From: Solea solea
Lineage: Eukaryota > Chordata > Actinopteri > Pleuronectiformes > Soleidae
Assembly (NCBI RefSeq): GCF_958295425.1
Contig: NC_081146.1
Location: forward strand, 16,788,458-16,852,457
DNA: 64,000 nt
Direction: 5' to 3'
A model generated the notes under the pieces. It did no database searches and was not told the origin of the DNA. It saw nothing but the letters and a program-made list of their open reading frames with translations. Position numbers and translations under genes: made by a program. This document shows, in pieces, positions 13,491 through 27,492 of this stretch. Each line of letters starts with the position of its first letter. Positions within the stretch are counted from its first letter, which is position 1.

Positions 13491-15149
13491 TCTGTAGACA
13501 TCACCCTCTGCCCCACTGTCTTGTAGCCTGCACAATACTTTCCCTCTTTTGTGAACGGGAGTGTTATGTCTCTCATTTCTGTCACTGGGATTGTTTCTTT
13601 GTTTAGAGTGGTGATATTAGCATCATAATCAGCCAGAAAGAAAGAAAGAAAGAAGCGGCAGTGATGACTGATTTATGCATGGTTTGTGTGGAGAGACCGA
13701 CAAAATCAGTCGGCATCCACTCTGCATTTCCATCAAACGTGGAGTTTAATACTTCAGCACTTCATTGACTAACTAAGTTGAAAATGTACCCAAACATTCT
13801 GTACTTCAGCAGGGGGAAAAAAAACTTAAATACAATGGTTTATTTTCCAAACTTAGTTCTTTGATAATAAAAAAAAAAGGCTCTTCTATTTCAATTGAAA
13901 TGACGGTAGCGAAGCACCACACAAACTACTCTAATCAAGTGTTTTCAGCCTTCATACATATTGCTTTCATAAGAGTATTGCACTTTGGTTCACATTTAAC
14001 TCACATCGCAAGGTTTGTAACTTTGACAACGTTTGAATAATTAATTACTGTCCTATTCACTCCAAGAGACCTTGTGTATCCCTGTGTCTCCAAAAAAAAA
14101 AAAATCAAGTAAACAGGAAGGACAAAAATATGCACTTCTGAAAAGATGTTTTATCACTTATTGTGAATGGCATAAAAAGCCCTTGAAGGATGTACTACTA
14201 AAGTAATGACATTCGTTTATTCAGTCAAATCCTTCTAAAAAACCAATCAGCTAAACCTAAACATAATGAGCCAAACATCCAAAAACCTGTCTAAACAAAG
14301 CAGCAGTCGAGCCCCGGCACTCAAACCATAAAACATACCCACTCATTCACTCACAGAGGGAGAGACAGAGAGACGGAGAGGGGGGGGGTTGAGGGAAGGG
14401 GGTGGTATTGTTACATTTCATTAGACACATTCCTTCTCTGTGGACTCTTGACCAGTTGCCATGGCATTTTAGCTGACCACATTTCATATCAACAGCTCTC
14501 CCCCATCCCCCCCCCCCCCCCCCCACCACCGCTCTCTCTCCCTCTCTGTATCTGTCCTCCTGTCTGTGAACTTAAATGTGACTGCAACGCAACGTACAAT
14601 ATATACACCCTACCAATAATGAAACAGGTCAAACAGAGTTTATATATGTAGGCTACAATTTTTTTAATTATGTCCGGTTATTATTAAGACAAAAATGACT
14701 GAAATTATAGGTCAAATGATCTCGAGTGTAAACTATGGGTCATAAAGTTTAAGTAAGTAATACATGTGGTTGTTATTTGAGGATGACGGTAGTTATGCAT
14801 GACATGCCCACATCCACATCTTGGAAAGGACACTAAATGATCCAACTGCATCCCAAACTTTAATGACAATAATACAATAGATGTATTACAATGTTTTAAT
14901 GCATTTTAAAATTAAATTGCTGTAGTTTTCATGTACAACCCAGAGCATGATAAAGCTCACATGGCACTGTTGCAATTTTGTTGGGGCAAATTTCACTGGA
15001 CGCTGAGTTTTTTTAGAACTCAACAAAAATGTACTGACAAACTGGGTTGGCAACTGGGCCAAATGTCTTAAGCTAGGTTTGGTATGGTTTGATGCTTTTT
15101 GCCTGGGGCCCACAAAGTCTCTTAAAACATACCCAGAGCCTTTGGTCAG

Positions 15150-15490
15150 CAGTTAAGCTGTGTCTCCACCAAGTAGAACAGTTTGGTTTGGTACAGTACA
15201 ATACATAGTGCTGAAATAACCAGACCAAACCGTTCCATTTTTTGGCACCCTTCCCTTAGGGTAACAGAGAGAAATGAGAAAAAAAGAGCTCCTCGAAGAC
15301 CTCCATTATTGTCTGTTGTGTCGCGTCCACTGTCGTCGTACCAGTACGACGTTGCGATATACGGCCATTGGGCACAGCCCACACCCCGCCTACCAAGTAA
15401 AGGTACTGTTCTCTGTCGAGACGCAAGCCTGACCCAGGGCTTGACCATTCCAAACCGTACCATACTGAAATGAAACAAACCTAAATGAAC
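15150..15490. mobile_element. Probable hAT-like MITE remnant with terminal inverted wording
   Basis: Starts near CTGTGTCTCCACCAAGTAG followed by GTTTGGTTTGGTACAG; near the other end the complementary wording CCAAACCGTACCATACTG appears. GGTTTGGTACGG-type ends beside CCACCAAGTGG are common in fish non-autonomous hAT elements. The centre holds a perfect palindrome at 15334-15351. The open frames here on both strands are by-products of the inverted structure. Exact ends and target duplication not resolved. Confidence 0.45.
15334..15351. repeat. 18-bp perfect palindrome CGTCGTAC-CA-GTACGACG
   Basis: 8-bp arms around CA, CpG-rich in otherwise AT-rich DNA, near the middle of the probable MITE at 15150-15490. 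Confidence 0.9.
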
Positions 15491-16479
15491 CCTAAACAGC
15501 ATTAGTTACCAATGAACATCTCTCCACAGTATCAACAAGAAGTCTAAAACAGTCACTGCCCCAAACTGGCATGATTCTCACTTGACATTATACTGGGTTA
15601 ATTATGAGGTGAAGACTCCTTCCATTTAGATACTTCATTGAGATATCTGACTGTGTTGTCAGCCAGGGTGCCTGTTAGGGTGGTACTGTAGCACCAGCTG
15701 ACTCATTACTCTAAACACTCTGGGTCACTATTTATAAATTGCACTTGAACACACCACAAATAGTGCATCCACATTTCCAACATTCACGAAAGAAATCAAA
15801 AAAAAAAAAAAAACAGTTGCGTGTTTTCACACTTCCAAAAACGATGAAGAAAGAGAACAACAACATTACTTTACTCGTATCACTGTCAGCCCATGGTCTT
15901 GAAGAGGGACAAGAAAATGCACTTAATGGGTGATTGGCCAGGAAGAACAACCACTTAATTTGCCTTTATTTAGCTTTCACTGCCCACACTAGTGATTTAA
16001 CAGTACAAACTGGCTAAATGGTCATCCATATAGGAAACTGAGTGTCACTGGCACCAAATGGCAATTAGCCAATGCTCCCAGACTGATTCAAAAAATGCTT
16101 GGTAACCAACACCTGTTGCAGTCAAAGCTGAAAACAGCCTTCAGTAGCCTTTGGAGAAACAGGCTGCATCATATCGACGAAACGCAACCTGTCAGTCAAC
16201 CCCGGCTGTATAATTTTGTCACAGAAGTTTCCATACACACATTAATTTGCATTTTTTCCATCAGCAGTCAAGTGTCTACAAAAAAAAGACGATAACAAAA
16301 AGAGAGAAAAAAAAAAGATTTGCATTCAGAGTATAAATAGTTCCATGGATAAGGGCTGTTAAGTTTAAAATTAACATGTAAACAGTTGGAAAGTCTGCCC
16401 TGCCACCCCCTACTCCCCCCCCCTCTCCTTAACCCCCACCCCTGGCTCCCTTTTAGCGCCTTGATAAATAAACATAAAG

Positions 16480-16760
16480 CCTCACACAAAGACCGCCTTG
16501 TTCCTTTAAATGGGCTACTTTTTAATGGAGACATATATTTCCAGGATTATATCAGCATTCAGTTGCAAATTTTGAGTTTTAATACTCCAATTGGGCCAGT
16601 CTATGAATACGAGTATCATTTGAATGCAGGGAACACCTGGTGCTGAGGGCTGGGCTGTGAGGGGGCTTCGAGCTGACCTGGTGTCAGTGCCAAGGCTTCA
16701 GTTGTTCCCAGCCTTTCAAGTCAGGTTCTCACAGCCTCAGCCTTCACTATGATACTGTAG
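16480..16760. promoter_or_regulatory. Candidate conserved non-coding element
   Basis: Repeat-free block with TTTTTAATGGAGAC, CACCTGG E-box words and CCAATTGGG. Visual judgement only. Confidence 0.2.
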
Positions 16761-18129
16761 ACTGTAAAGCACACACAGCTCAATGACACCAAGACTTCAG
16801 CTTAAAAAAAATAAATAAAAAAAGAGTCAGTCAATAGTGTTTTTCTAATATAATAAAAGATAGATGAAGGACTTAGGATCACAATAAAAACAGTTTCAAC
16901 ATTGTATCTGATACTGCACATGCTTAATATAGAAATTACAATGCAGTTATCAGATAATACTGACTCTTATTTTGGAGTATTTTAGCAGTGCTGCAGGCGG
17001 TAATATGAGCATCTATTCAGCTTTGCAGTTAGATAAAGCATCTGTGTATAAATGAAGGGAAAATCATGTCACCATTCTCTGAGATTATTGGTTTTACACC
17101 ACTTTTCATCGTCATGGTGAAAAGTAGAGTAATAAATGACAGTTTTTCTAACTGACTTGTTGTTTGAGATAAGATCAGGGTGTTGGTGTTGGTGGTGAGT
17201 AGGAGGAGGAGAGAGGACAGGGTACAGGGTCCGTTTGTATGCACCCCACATCCACTCAACACACAATCAGGCCTGTATTGCGTTTTGCAAATTTATACCC
17301 AGGATGTTGGTTTAGAGTGTTGCCCTGAAAAAAGAGAAAAAGAGGATTTTTTTTTTTTTTCAAGTAAGTGTCTGCTTTCATGAGTAAGAGTGATTGAGGC
17401 ACACAAACAAACCTTTGTTACCAAGCTCACAGATGCAAGGACCAAGCGCTGATTTATGCCCCACCCCGACACACATTTGCACTGAGATTATATGACAACA
17501 TTGTGCTAAATGTACAATAACGGAATGTTGATGTTCAGCAAAACTGTTTTCTTGTCAAATAAAAATAAAGGGTCTCCCCAGTGACTGACACACACACTAC
17601 GCTTTACATAGACTAGCTATTCAGGGCAGCCTCTTGTCTTCTTCAAAATATTTGCACAGATGTATTTTTGCATTGGCTGAAGAGCTGCGCTCTGGCAAGA
17701 TAATCTATACCCAGACACAAACAGTCAAAGTCAAAGGCGAGGAACAAGTTAACCGACATTGACTCTTCTCCTTCCTTCGTATGATATTCATCTGCATTTT
17801 GCTTTGCCGATTTTGGGGAAAATTCGTGAAAACAACACATTCTGAATCACAAGTTATCAGGATTAGAGAAAGCCCCTCAAGATGGTGAACCTGGGCCAAG
17901 TCTGCTGAGATTCCCAGTGTCAATACCCGACCCTAAAATCCTGAATGTCGTGTCGAGATCAGAAGACAACATTTTAACAACAATTTTGTTGGGAAAAAAT
18001 GAACTGCTGAACTGTGTTTTACACGTATCATAACCAAAACAAGGGAATAGCATGCGCCTGTTCTATTCATAGGGAACAACATAAAACTATGGCTATGACC
18101 AAAGAAAGAAATTCGCCCTCAAATGAGGA

Positions 18130-18404
18130 ACAATGCCAACAGATATGACAAGTATGAATTTGCTGTGGGTTCAATTCCTGGCTCTAGTCTACATGCTGAT
18201 CTGTCCTTGGGACAGCTGTGCCGGCAGAGTGTGAATGGGTGAGTGAAAGATGAGTGATAGTAAATGCACTGCACGTAGATGCACTGTTTGAAAGTGAGCT
18301 TGAACCAGTGTGGATGAGTGAATGGCAATACTGTAGTGTAGAGCAGCTTTGAGTGGCCATCAAGACTAGAAAAGCACTATATAAATACAAGGCATTTACC
18401 CATT
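18130..18404 (+). mobile_element. tRNA-derived SINE (fish type), 5' end degraded
   Basis: A pol III B-box-like GGTTCAATTCC lies at 18168-18178. It is followed by the body wording common in teleost SINEs (GTGTGAATGGGTGAGTG, GCAGCTTTGAGTGGCCATCAAG, AGAAAAGCACTATATAAATAC) and ends with GGCATTTACC. The A box is not clear, so the 5' end is truncated or diverged. The family name is not assigned. Confidence 0.7.
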
Positions 18405-19559
18405 ACTCTACCATAGCTCCAGGACTTGAGAGGCCTCAAAAACAACATGCAGTAAGTAACACAACCAGTCTACTTATTAATACAACCAGACATTTAATTA
18501 GTTGGAATTGTTGGTTCTAATCAGTTTGTTTTCTACTTCTTTTGATAGTAGCCAGGCTGCTAGCAATGAGTTAGCCATAATGCTACCGCCTCTGCTAGTT
18601 AATGCTTGGAGGCCGAATGCCATTTATGGAAGCTGTGTAGTGTTGCTAGGACGTTCTAGATATTGTCCATAATTGGTTTGTATGTTACTTATTTCTAAGC
18701 CACCTTCACAACCTAATCGCATTCAATATAAAAAAGGTATCTGAAAGTAAAAAAGAAATCTGGCATCTGTAACCCTCAGAATACTTTCATAAACACGACT
18801 AATTATTTCCTCCGGCATACCTGTCACTAACCGACCAGCCTAAATGCAGGGTTCATTATGATAACGTGTTGCGGATGATTCCAACATAAAGGAGTCAACA
18901 TCATCCAAGCTGTCCTTCCATCACTCACATCTCTTCCCGTTGATTCCTTCCCGAGTGATTTTTTATCACTTGCCAGGCAGTCTGTGCTTTTGTGTTTTGA
19001 GGGTGGATCTTTGATGAGAGGGCAGACAGGAGCTGCTGGAATTGGAGTAATTGCAGTGTAGCCTGCTAATGCACGCTTTTGTGCACCTACTACACCAGAT
19101 ACATTTCCCCCCCCCCGTTATTTGTTGATGGCTACGTGGACGTGAAGAGGGCTTCAATAAAGAACATAAAAAGTATTAAATGTGTTAAGAAATAACATTT
19201 ATCTTTATTTTTTGGGGGGTGGTTTTGACAACTTCTTAAGGAGGCATCTCTGAGGAATAGCACCTGCGTCCTGACCAGCATCTTACTACTGGAACATCTT
19301 TTCGACAGTGACCATAAAACTATACAACAACAAACTTCTAGGGGCGCAAAAGTTCCATACTTTTAGGTCTTTTACTGTACTCTACGATCAATTTAATTGC
19401 TATTTCTATTTCTATTTAACAACTTTTTTTTTAAAGATGTAAGGTTGTTTTTCTGCTGTGGATCTGAATAGGTAAAAGTCATAAACTATGTGAGGTTTTT
19501 TTAATACCTGCACTAAATCGCCTGAGTGCATTACATTTGCTGAACTGACACCATGGTCA

Positions 19560-20130
19560 ACTTGGCAGGCTGCTGACAACTTGTTTCTGTCAGTGACAAT
19601 TAATAATTAGTTTAATGATTTGAGCGCTTGACATGTGCCCCGGACAAATGCAGCCAGGAAAATGCGCACACAGTGCTCTTTGCATAAATCTGCCATTTCA
19701 GCGCAGGTTGAGGGGTAACAGAGGGAAGAGAGAGAGAGGTGGGGGAATTATAGGACTCAGATGTGTGTGATTGGCGGTTCCCTTGGCTCCCAGGGGTTAG
19801 AGAGTTCAGAGAAAAGCCGATTATTGTTCTCCCTCAGGTCAAACCTTCATAAATAAACAAGGGGAGCGCCCGAGGCACCGTGTTTTAGCATGATTAGCAT
19901 ATCATACAGCCTATCGACAAGGCACTTATCATATTACAGCTCAGCCGTCCTCTGAGCACACGGAGGTTACATGTACGGGGCTGCTGAGCATACATCTCTG
20001 TTCATTAGAGGGGTTCTCGGGGGAGAGAATAAATCATATCAGCACGTGGTTATGGCAGCGCAGGCGTTTGACTTCACTATACAGCAGATGTCAAACCAGA
20101 GGAGCAGACAGTTTAGCTTTACACCAAGAA
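19560..20130. promoter_or_regulatory. Candidate conserved non-coding element
   Basis: Long repeat-poor block with TTAATAATTAGTTTAATGATT, ATGATTAGCATATCA and CATAAATAAACAAG (forkhead-like). The 61-codon frame at 19971-20156 inside it has no recognisable product. Confidence 0.35.
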
Positions 20131-20599
20131 ACAGGAGGGGAGATGAGTGGAAATGATGCAGAGGATTAAAGGGGAAGAGGGGGGTACACTACGAGGCAGA
20201 GCTGTGGTGCTTGAAATACTAATCCATAGACCCCTTTTCTGACACCTTGGACTCAACTTGGCATCTTCCGGATTTGGATACTGTCCTGCCTGGGTCTTGG
20301 CAGATTGAGATGCTAATATAGCCAACTCAATATTTGCCAGTTTGATTTTGGACCTATACTTTGAGTTAAGACATAGTTGACAAAGTTTGTCTTAGGAAAC
20401 AATATTTTTTAAAAAAAAGGGACCTGACATTTCATCTCATTGGGCTTCTTCAGAGGGTTGTGATCCATGTTACGGTTGGAACCAGCAGTCTCATTCGCAA
20501 GTCATTACCTGCTACACTACACTTGCATGAGTCTAGCAGTCTGCAACTTGTTGTCAGCAGTGGCGTGGGGCTGCATTCAGCGTTTTAAGGTCACAAGCT

Positions 20600-21350
20600 T
20601 AACTTTCATTAATATGTATCACAAATCTTGACCAAAGTCTTTTTTGGTAAAAGAAAATCCACATCATGTTTGTTTCCATCCACTGCTGTGAAGCAAATAT
20701 TGGGAGTTGTTTCACCAAGATAAGCAGCAGGTGGCATAAAAGTCTGCCTCACAACAGAAGAAAGATAAGAAGTCATAACGTAATGGTGGAAATAAAAATC
20801 TGGTAGCAAGATCAGAAAGTTGGATGACAGATTTTTTTTTTTTGTTGCTGCGTCACATCTATTATTGGTAATATAGTAATATTTGCTTCTTGCACTAGAT
20901 CGAGGAATGTAGGGGTTTCCTACTCCTGACATTTCAGTCACGTGATTTAAAAACAGATTTTGGTCCCAATCTGGCCCTTCCGACAATCGTGGGTGCCCTC
21001 CGATTTTAGGCAGATTATCTAGCCAAATTAACCTGTAGTGCGAGGGGTTACCAGACACAATTTTAACTCCATTGGAGTTAAAACTGGATCATCTAGTCTG
21101 TGCTTCTTCCGTTACAAACTCTGTGGTCTGCCACATTTTTTAAAATCAAGCCAGATTTGAAAATCCTCTAGTTTGGGGCAGGCATAATCTAATCGGTTTC
21201 CATTCTGCTCAATCGTATTTTCCTTGTATTGATATGACAACAGTTTCACCTCCCTTAAGTGTAAAAACTTTATGAATACTTCCAATTTATGCCATATTTT
21301 CATAAGATTTAAAAAAAAATGTCTTTGTTTTCATTAAGTTCTTTTTTCCC
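20600..21350. repeat. Possible degenerate interspersed repeat, unidentified
   Basis: A block that reads unlike the candidate enhancer blocks, with transposon-like wording (CCTGTAGTGCGAGGGGTTACC, GGGTGCCCTCCGATTTTAGG) and a 23-bp palindrome at 21061-21083. The minus strand has a 149-codon open frame (20609-21058) that I do not recognise; it lacks any domain I can name and may be chance or a decayed element. Confidence 0.3.
21061..21083. repeat. 23-bp perfect palindrome (11-bp arms)
   Basis: TTTTAACTCCA (21061-21071), one T, then the exact reverse complement TGGAGTTAAAA (21073-21083). It lies in the suspected repeat block and may be a junction of inverted element ends. Confidence 0.9.
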
Positions 21351-23459
21351 CCAAACATTTTTGTGCAGTAACCCACCTGCAGTGAACTTTTTCTGCGTCA
21401 AACTCAATCTTTCTCCTGGTATTTGCTCGCTCTTAGATGATCTGACTAAAAACTAAATATAGGGTAGGAGGAAATTTGACAAATTGTATAAAATGTTGGG
21501 TTTTTTTTGCAAACAACTGAAGAGTAAACTGAAGAGTAAAAGTTCACGAGTAGACAAACTAACAACTGCATTCAAAATCTCATTAAGTAAATTGCATTCA
21601 TCTGTGGAATCACACACTCTAGCTTCGCTCTAATAAATAAATCAGTTCGCCCCCTGTAACCCTTACATATTTCTTGTGCGGCATTTGATTTAGCAGCTTG
21701 ACCTGTTGCATTACCTATAACAAGAAGGACGTTGCATTCGATAACATGCTGCCTGTCAGTAATGTAATCTGGCATTACTGGTTCTTGGAAGAAGCAATTT
21801 CATGGACTAAATTTATCTACAATCCACCGAGTCAGGAGGCAACGGCAAAACAGCTGGGATAATTAAGAAAACATGCAGACCAGTAAGAAAAAGATAAGCT
21901 AATGTAGTGTCATCAAGCGCTATGGATGTATGTTAGTCATTTTCCCCGTCAACTGCCATGTTGCTATCAAAAACTACAGAATTATAATCAGCGGTTTACT
22001 TCTAACTCTTCATCTCTTTGTTTGTGCAAGATATGCCACAAATAACAATAAAACTATTTTCAACTTAAACATAGTTATCACTACATGTGACCATGACATC
22101 ATGATGCCAAACAATCCGACTTGGGATTCTAGTTTCACTCATAGAGTTGCTCGTTGCGGACTTAGCCACTTCCAATGATGAACCAGTGAACAGCAAAATG
22201 GGTAAAATAAGAGGATAGGACGATAGAGATTGGTGCAGCAAACAGACAAAATAATGTGTCTTTGGATGATAAAATTAGCCCCGAAGGAATTATGACTGTG
22301 TCCAAAGACTGCATCCATGATGGAGTGGGAGTCAAACCGACTCTCAGACACGCTATTCAGATTTCAATTTAGGCAAGCCTCTTCCACACAAGCTGAAATC
22401 ACAGACCAGGGGCAACAATTAGCTGCTAGCCATGCTGACCAGGGAGAAAGACCAAATGACATCGGCACCTAAGCCCTGCTAAGCCTGGGGAGCTGTGGCA
22501 TAGACCAGCATCAGTGCTCTCCACCTTCCAGTCAAGCATGGCTTCTTCAGATGGTCCAAACAGTGCGCAGGGATGGTATATTTTAATGGAATTAGCACTG
22601 TTCAGCACCACTTCTGCAGGTGGGAATACCAGCGATGTCCAGTCAGGTGGATGTACAGTAAGCTGTTAGAAGAAGTTACAATACAAAAACCTGGAAAACT
22701 GGTGGTGTGTTTCTCATGTTTTTGGCTTCACAGTGGTGGCACAAAGCTGGGATCAGACTGACATGCCATATTTGCCACTCACATCCACCACTGCCATCGC
22801 TCTTATATGCCAAAGCAGACATTAGAAACATATATTAAAGTTGTGGTGTGTCACTTTTTTGTGTTTATTTTGATGTTTGTTGCCTGTTTTGTTCTTCAAG
22901 AACAGGGACGATGCAACATTATTCCTTTCTTCGTCTCAAAAGGAGCCCTGCCAAGTATTTAAATTGTGTATTCTTGCCCATGTGACCCGTCTTTGTGTCA
23001 CACCACAAGTTGTTTGTCTTCGTCCTCCTTTACTAGTGTAATATTGCTTGCTATTGTCTCAGTCAGACACGATTTAAACACTGCGGTAACAGAAAAACAA
23101 AGAGAGTCGTATGGAGCTGATAGGCTTAAACAGCATTGTGTAAACTCATTTGACGATGGGTTCGAACGTGATTTGTAATTTAAAGTTACAAACTGCAGCT
23201 TTAAGTTTTTAACGTTTCCAAAAAACGCGATAAAAAAAGATTTGATTTCCGTGCATATTTTTTGTCTGTGTCCACCACAGAGCAATAATGATGTCTCAAA
23301 ACATCTCACTGCATTTCTGTGCACCTGCATGTACACGTGTGTGTGTGTGTGTGTGTGTTTCTAAGTGATGCCATCCGCTCCCGCCCACCCCTCAAATTCT
23401 CCCCCACCCATGCAAATTGGAACTTCACACACATTGAGGAAAGCTGCCGGGTGCTCTGT

Positions 23460-23770
23460 GATTTCACACGACCAATTAAGGCCCTCTTGGCAGTTGTGTG
23501 AACAGTTTCATTAGAGGAGATAATATTGCAAAGTGAAATGATAAGCAATCATTATGATTAATGCCCAGACATTACATTGCTCGTTAATGAGGTGTAAATG
23601 ATCTCATTATTTTTTGAAAGAGTACAGATTAGATTAAAGTGGAGTGGACAGCGCTCCTCAGTGTTCAGACAAGTTAGTGTTAATTAGGCCCAATCTCCAG
23701 GAGCAAATGAGCCGCAACCCTTTGGTAAACAATTAGGCTTCCATAGCCCCGGGCTAGATGGACAAGGATA
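23460..23770. promoter_or_regulatory. Candidate conserved non-coding element
   Basis: Dense TAAT-type words (GACCAATTAAGG, GATTAATGCC, GCTCGTTAATGAGG, GTTAATTAGGCC, AACAATTAGG) in a repeat-free block. Conservation not shown. Confidence 0.35.
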
Positions 23771-24439
23771 GGCAACTGAATGGATAGATAGCTGAAGAGA
23801 TGGATGTTGAGGAGGTGTTAATATCTGAATTGGATACACTCTTACATCTGCACAAAATTAGACAAATGATCTTTATTTCCTCTGCTAAACAGCAGAGTTA
23901 GGTCAATGCGTGGGTTGGTGTTGGGCGTCTATCAAAATAATATCATCGTCTTTGCAGAATTTCATTTTCTACTATCCTTCCCCACAAATGCAAATGTAGT
24001 GAGTTCCACTTTTTCCAAAGGGTTGTTCTTCAAGAGATGCCGACTAAAACAAAGTTTTAAGTGAACGGCAGACACTTAAATCTGATTGTTGTTAGTCCTC
24101 CCTATAATTTTACATTTGCACGCGTTGAGGACATGCAGCTGCTCCCAAGGTAACAGAATTCACACTTTTCAGGTTTTTTTTTTTTAATAAAATAAAAAAA
24201 ACATACAGACAAAAAAAAGAGAGAATCTGAAGAGTGTTATTGTCACATTTCAATGTCACGTGACTCCAGCGACACAACTAAGCTTTTGCTTTAGATTTTT
24301 AGCAATAAATAAATAATAATGTCCAAATTGTTGTTGCGCTTCCTTGAGTTCGGAACCGAGACACATGTACTTATGACATCAAACAAAAATGAATAGCACT
24401 ATAACTGAGACTAATGTAGAACTGTGTCCCCCCCTGTAT

Positions 24440-24780
24440 CTCATCTAAAGACGCAGTGGCCGAGCCACAAAAGGCAAAATCTGCCTCGAACAAAATTGAT
24501 TTTGCCCTCCTTTTCTTTTGTCTGCGAAGATGTGTTTAGATTATGACAAGAAAAGCGTTGCTGTGATGCTGTAATCCCCCTGCCATAGGAATTATGTTTT
24601 AGAGACATCAGACCCTTATCGCTGATTGATAACGCTTAACTCAAAAACATATAGAAGCATTAGGAATGTCAATATTTCCTTGGCGACTGAAGGTGACCCC
24701 CCCGAGTTCCCGTGTTTGCCGTGTGCGCGCGGAGGGCTTTGATGGTAAATTTGTAAGGGTGGTTATGTGGGGAGGCTATT
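24440..24780. promoter_or_regulatory. Candidate conserved non-coding element
   Basis: Repeat-free block with ACAAAAGGC, CAAAATTGATTTTG and TTATCGCTGATTGATAACG. Visual judgement only. Confidence 0.25.
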
Positions 24781-25951
24781 ATGGATTTGCTATCTTGGCC
24801 TGAAGTGTTTGCGGCTGATTATGTGATTAAATCAATAATAATTTCTGTTTGGGCTCCTTTGCTCTTCTGCTTCATCTTCTTTTTCCTGTGTAGTGGGCGG
24901 GGACTGGGGCTCACACAAGTGCGAATGCAGGAAACGCACACATACAGGCGTATATACGACACGCAGCAGAACAACTGTGCAGCAGATGGCATTCGGGGGC
25001 ACATCCCCGGGTCCTGTAAAACTGTACAGGAATTCATCAGAAGAGAGCGTTACACGAAATGGAACAAGATCTTGAAACCTTTCAGCTGGTTTTTAGACAT
25101 CAAGAGTGTATATATATAGTACGGAAAGCATAAATCAAGATTTAACACCACTCGATAATAATGACAGACATTATTTCCAAAAGAAAATATTAAAAATATG
25201 ATGTTTTTTTCATCCAAAAATCAAAATAAGACTAAAGAAAACTTCAACACGTCTGCTTCCTCCATACATCAGACTGTGTTTTCATGCCGACTTGTGCCAG
25301 CCACTCCGAGGCGACCGCAAGTGCTCCATTCTCTGGTTCTGCCAGGTTTGTTGTTATGTCTAGACTGCAGGAAATGCAACATTACATTTGTTTACAACCA
25401 ACAGGAACTAGAACCAGAAGCTGTTACGTGATTAAAGACTGCTACCCAGAGAGAGTGTGTGTGTGTGGCTCAACCCCCTGGGTTTGGCAACGATCGACTT
25501 GATATAGGCAAACCAAAATGGAGAAAGAGAGCAGAACCGCTGCCTGTGACGCCTAAAAGAACGGATCGCATTCAACGCGACGTTCTCACACAGGTTCCAG
25601 GTGCAGAAAGTAACTTTTGTCACGTTTGTCAGTGTGTTTTTGTGTGTATATATGTATTGCTGGTGATGTATCATATGCATTTTGGTGTGTCCGGGGCTGC
25701 ATGTGTGTGATTCTGTGTGGCTGAGTTAACTCACAATCCCTCAGCACTCTCTTAAATCTATACCCAATAAAAATCAGTGCCGCCTCGAAAAAACAAAAGC
25801 CAGGGAAACATCTGTAAAACATTGATTTTGCAGATTGCAAACCAACTGCATGGCTAATGAGAAAAGAAATCATTTTTGATTAATTAACACAAAAATTGGA
25901 ATTTAAGCTGCCACCAGGGAAATGACAAGTGTGGCTGTGGCCTGAGCACGC

Positions 25952-26009
25952 AGGAGGAGGAGGAGGAGGAGGAGGAGGAGGAGGAGGAGGAGGAGGAGGA
26001 GGAGGAGGA
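25952..26009. repeat. (GGA)n microsatellite, 58 bp
   Basis: About 19 uninterrupted GGA units, followed by AAGCGG. Confidence 0.9.
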
Positions 26010-27460
26010 CACACTAAAGCGGATTCTGGCTTCCAGAAGAAGGAGAAGTTGAGGCGAATGCTGTTAGTTGAGAGGTATGGCATCCATTACGGAGCCAAAA
26101 TCACCAAGAGACTTTGTGGTGATCAAATGGAGGAGTAAAATATTTTCCACTCAGTCATTGTGTCCATTTATTTATGAAGGGGGAAAATGCTCCTCAGCTC
26201 TCAGCATAGGTGGGATTTACTGCTTTTACAGTACTTTTTCAGCATTTTATTTAAAAGGTTGATTTACCCAAATTACACCAACATAATTTCTCACTTACTA
26301 CACTCGTAATATGTCTTCTTTTTTCTTTTTTTTTCTTACAGAGGCTACGTCTGCTCCCACCCAACCACAAGGTGGAGGGGAAGTGAATATACATACACAT
26401 TTGCAACAGGAAATGTGTAATTAAAAGTAAAAACACAGTGTGTGTCAGCATGATGAACCAAATTCTCCTCATCTTAACAATTTTCTAAGGAGTAATTGCC
26501 AAAAAATATAGTGTGTATTTGTTTCCCTTACAATCATTATGTGACCCATTGTGCTAGAGGTCAAAAACAATATTTTAGTAATTTGGTGAAACAAATCTTC
26601 TACTTGAATAATTTGGAATTCAGGTCAAAGCAGCCAAACATCGCCCTCAATCCTCATGTGTTACACAAATTGTAATGTGATGTTCTGTATATCCTTTACA
26701 TATAGCACATGCACTTAAATGTATATATGAACCCACTTTTTAAATAGAGTGAAATATTCATTCAATATTTCTTGTATTTCAGCATTATTTGCACAGCTTA
26801 CACTATCCTAAAATGACAATCAGCCAGGCACTTGCATATTCCTGGAGTAGCAGGTCACCTGTTGACCTCACATTTAGCTGTGTATCTCTGGTCTTCTCTT
26901 CACGTGACTATAAAAACCCTGTATGAAAATTGGCAATTCATGAAGTTTACATCAACTTCATGGAGAAGTCAGACAACAGGGCGCTTTCCTGTGAACAACG
27001 ACGCCGGAGTGCACAGTGTGCGCGTCTGCTATAGCAGCGGGCACATGGTGAAGGAGTTTGAAGTTAAAGGATGTGCAGCCTGTCGCCTGCAGCTCTTTCA
27101 TCTACCACCTCGCCGTTCCCGCTCCGTCTCAAAAAAAAAAAAAGAGAAGCCAAAAGCCATGACTGCTGTCTTGTTTGGCCAAATGACAAACACTGTTTCC
27201 CTATTAAATACTTTTAACGTGAAGCTGCAGGTGTAGCAGGTGTAGGACAGGTTTCAGTTAGTACTTTACACAGGAATTTTTAATACTTCAATTATATTTT
27301 TCTGTATCTCATTACCATATTTGTTTTACTTCAAAACCCTTTAATTCTCAGTTGTAAATTATTATTATTATTATTATATTGTTTTATTTTACATGTTTAG
27401 TTTGAAATCTTATTTTATTTTTCTTTATCGTCCTATATATTTGTTCTCAAAGAGTCTAAT

Positions 27461-27467
<7 letters not shown>

Positions 27468-27490
<23 letters not shown>
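27468..27490. repeat. (CA)n microsatellite
   Basis: About 11 CA units after a short TC run. Confidence 0.85.

Positions 27491-27492
<2 letters not shown>

Larger units (their letters stand above)
11461..18129. other. Intergenic, no gene recognised
   Basis: Holds two hAT-like remnants and two candidate elements listed separately. The 118-codon minus frame at 12406-12762 has no known motif and no splice or codon pattern that convinces me. Confidence 0.65.

Noticed and set aside
15146..15502. Open frames of 118, 96 and 65 codons on both strands
   Set aside because: They coincide with the inverted-repeat MITE remnant, which explains matching frames on both strands.
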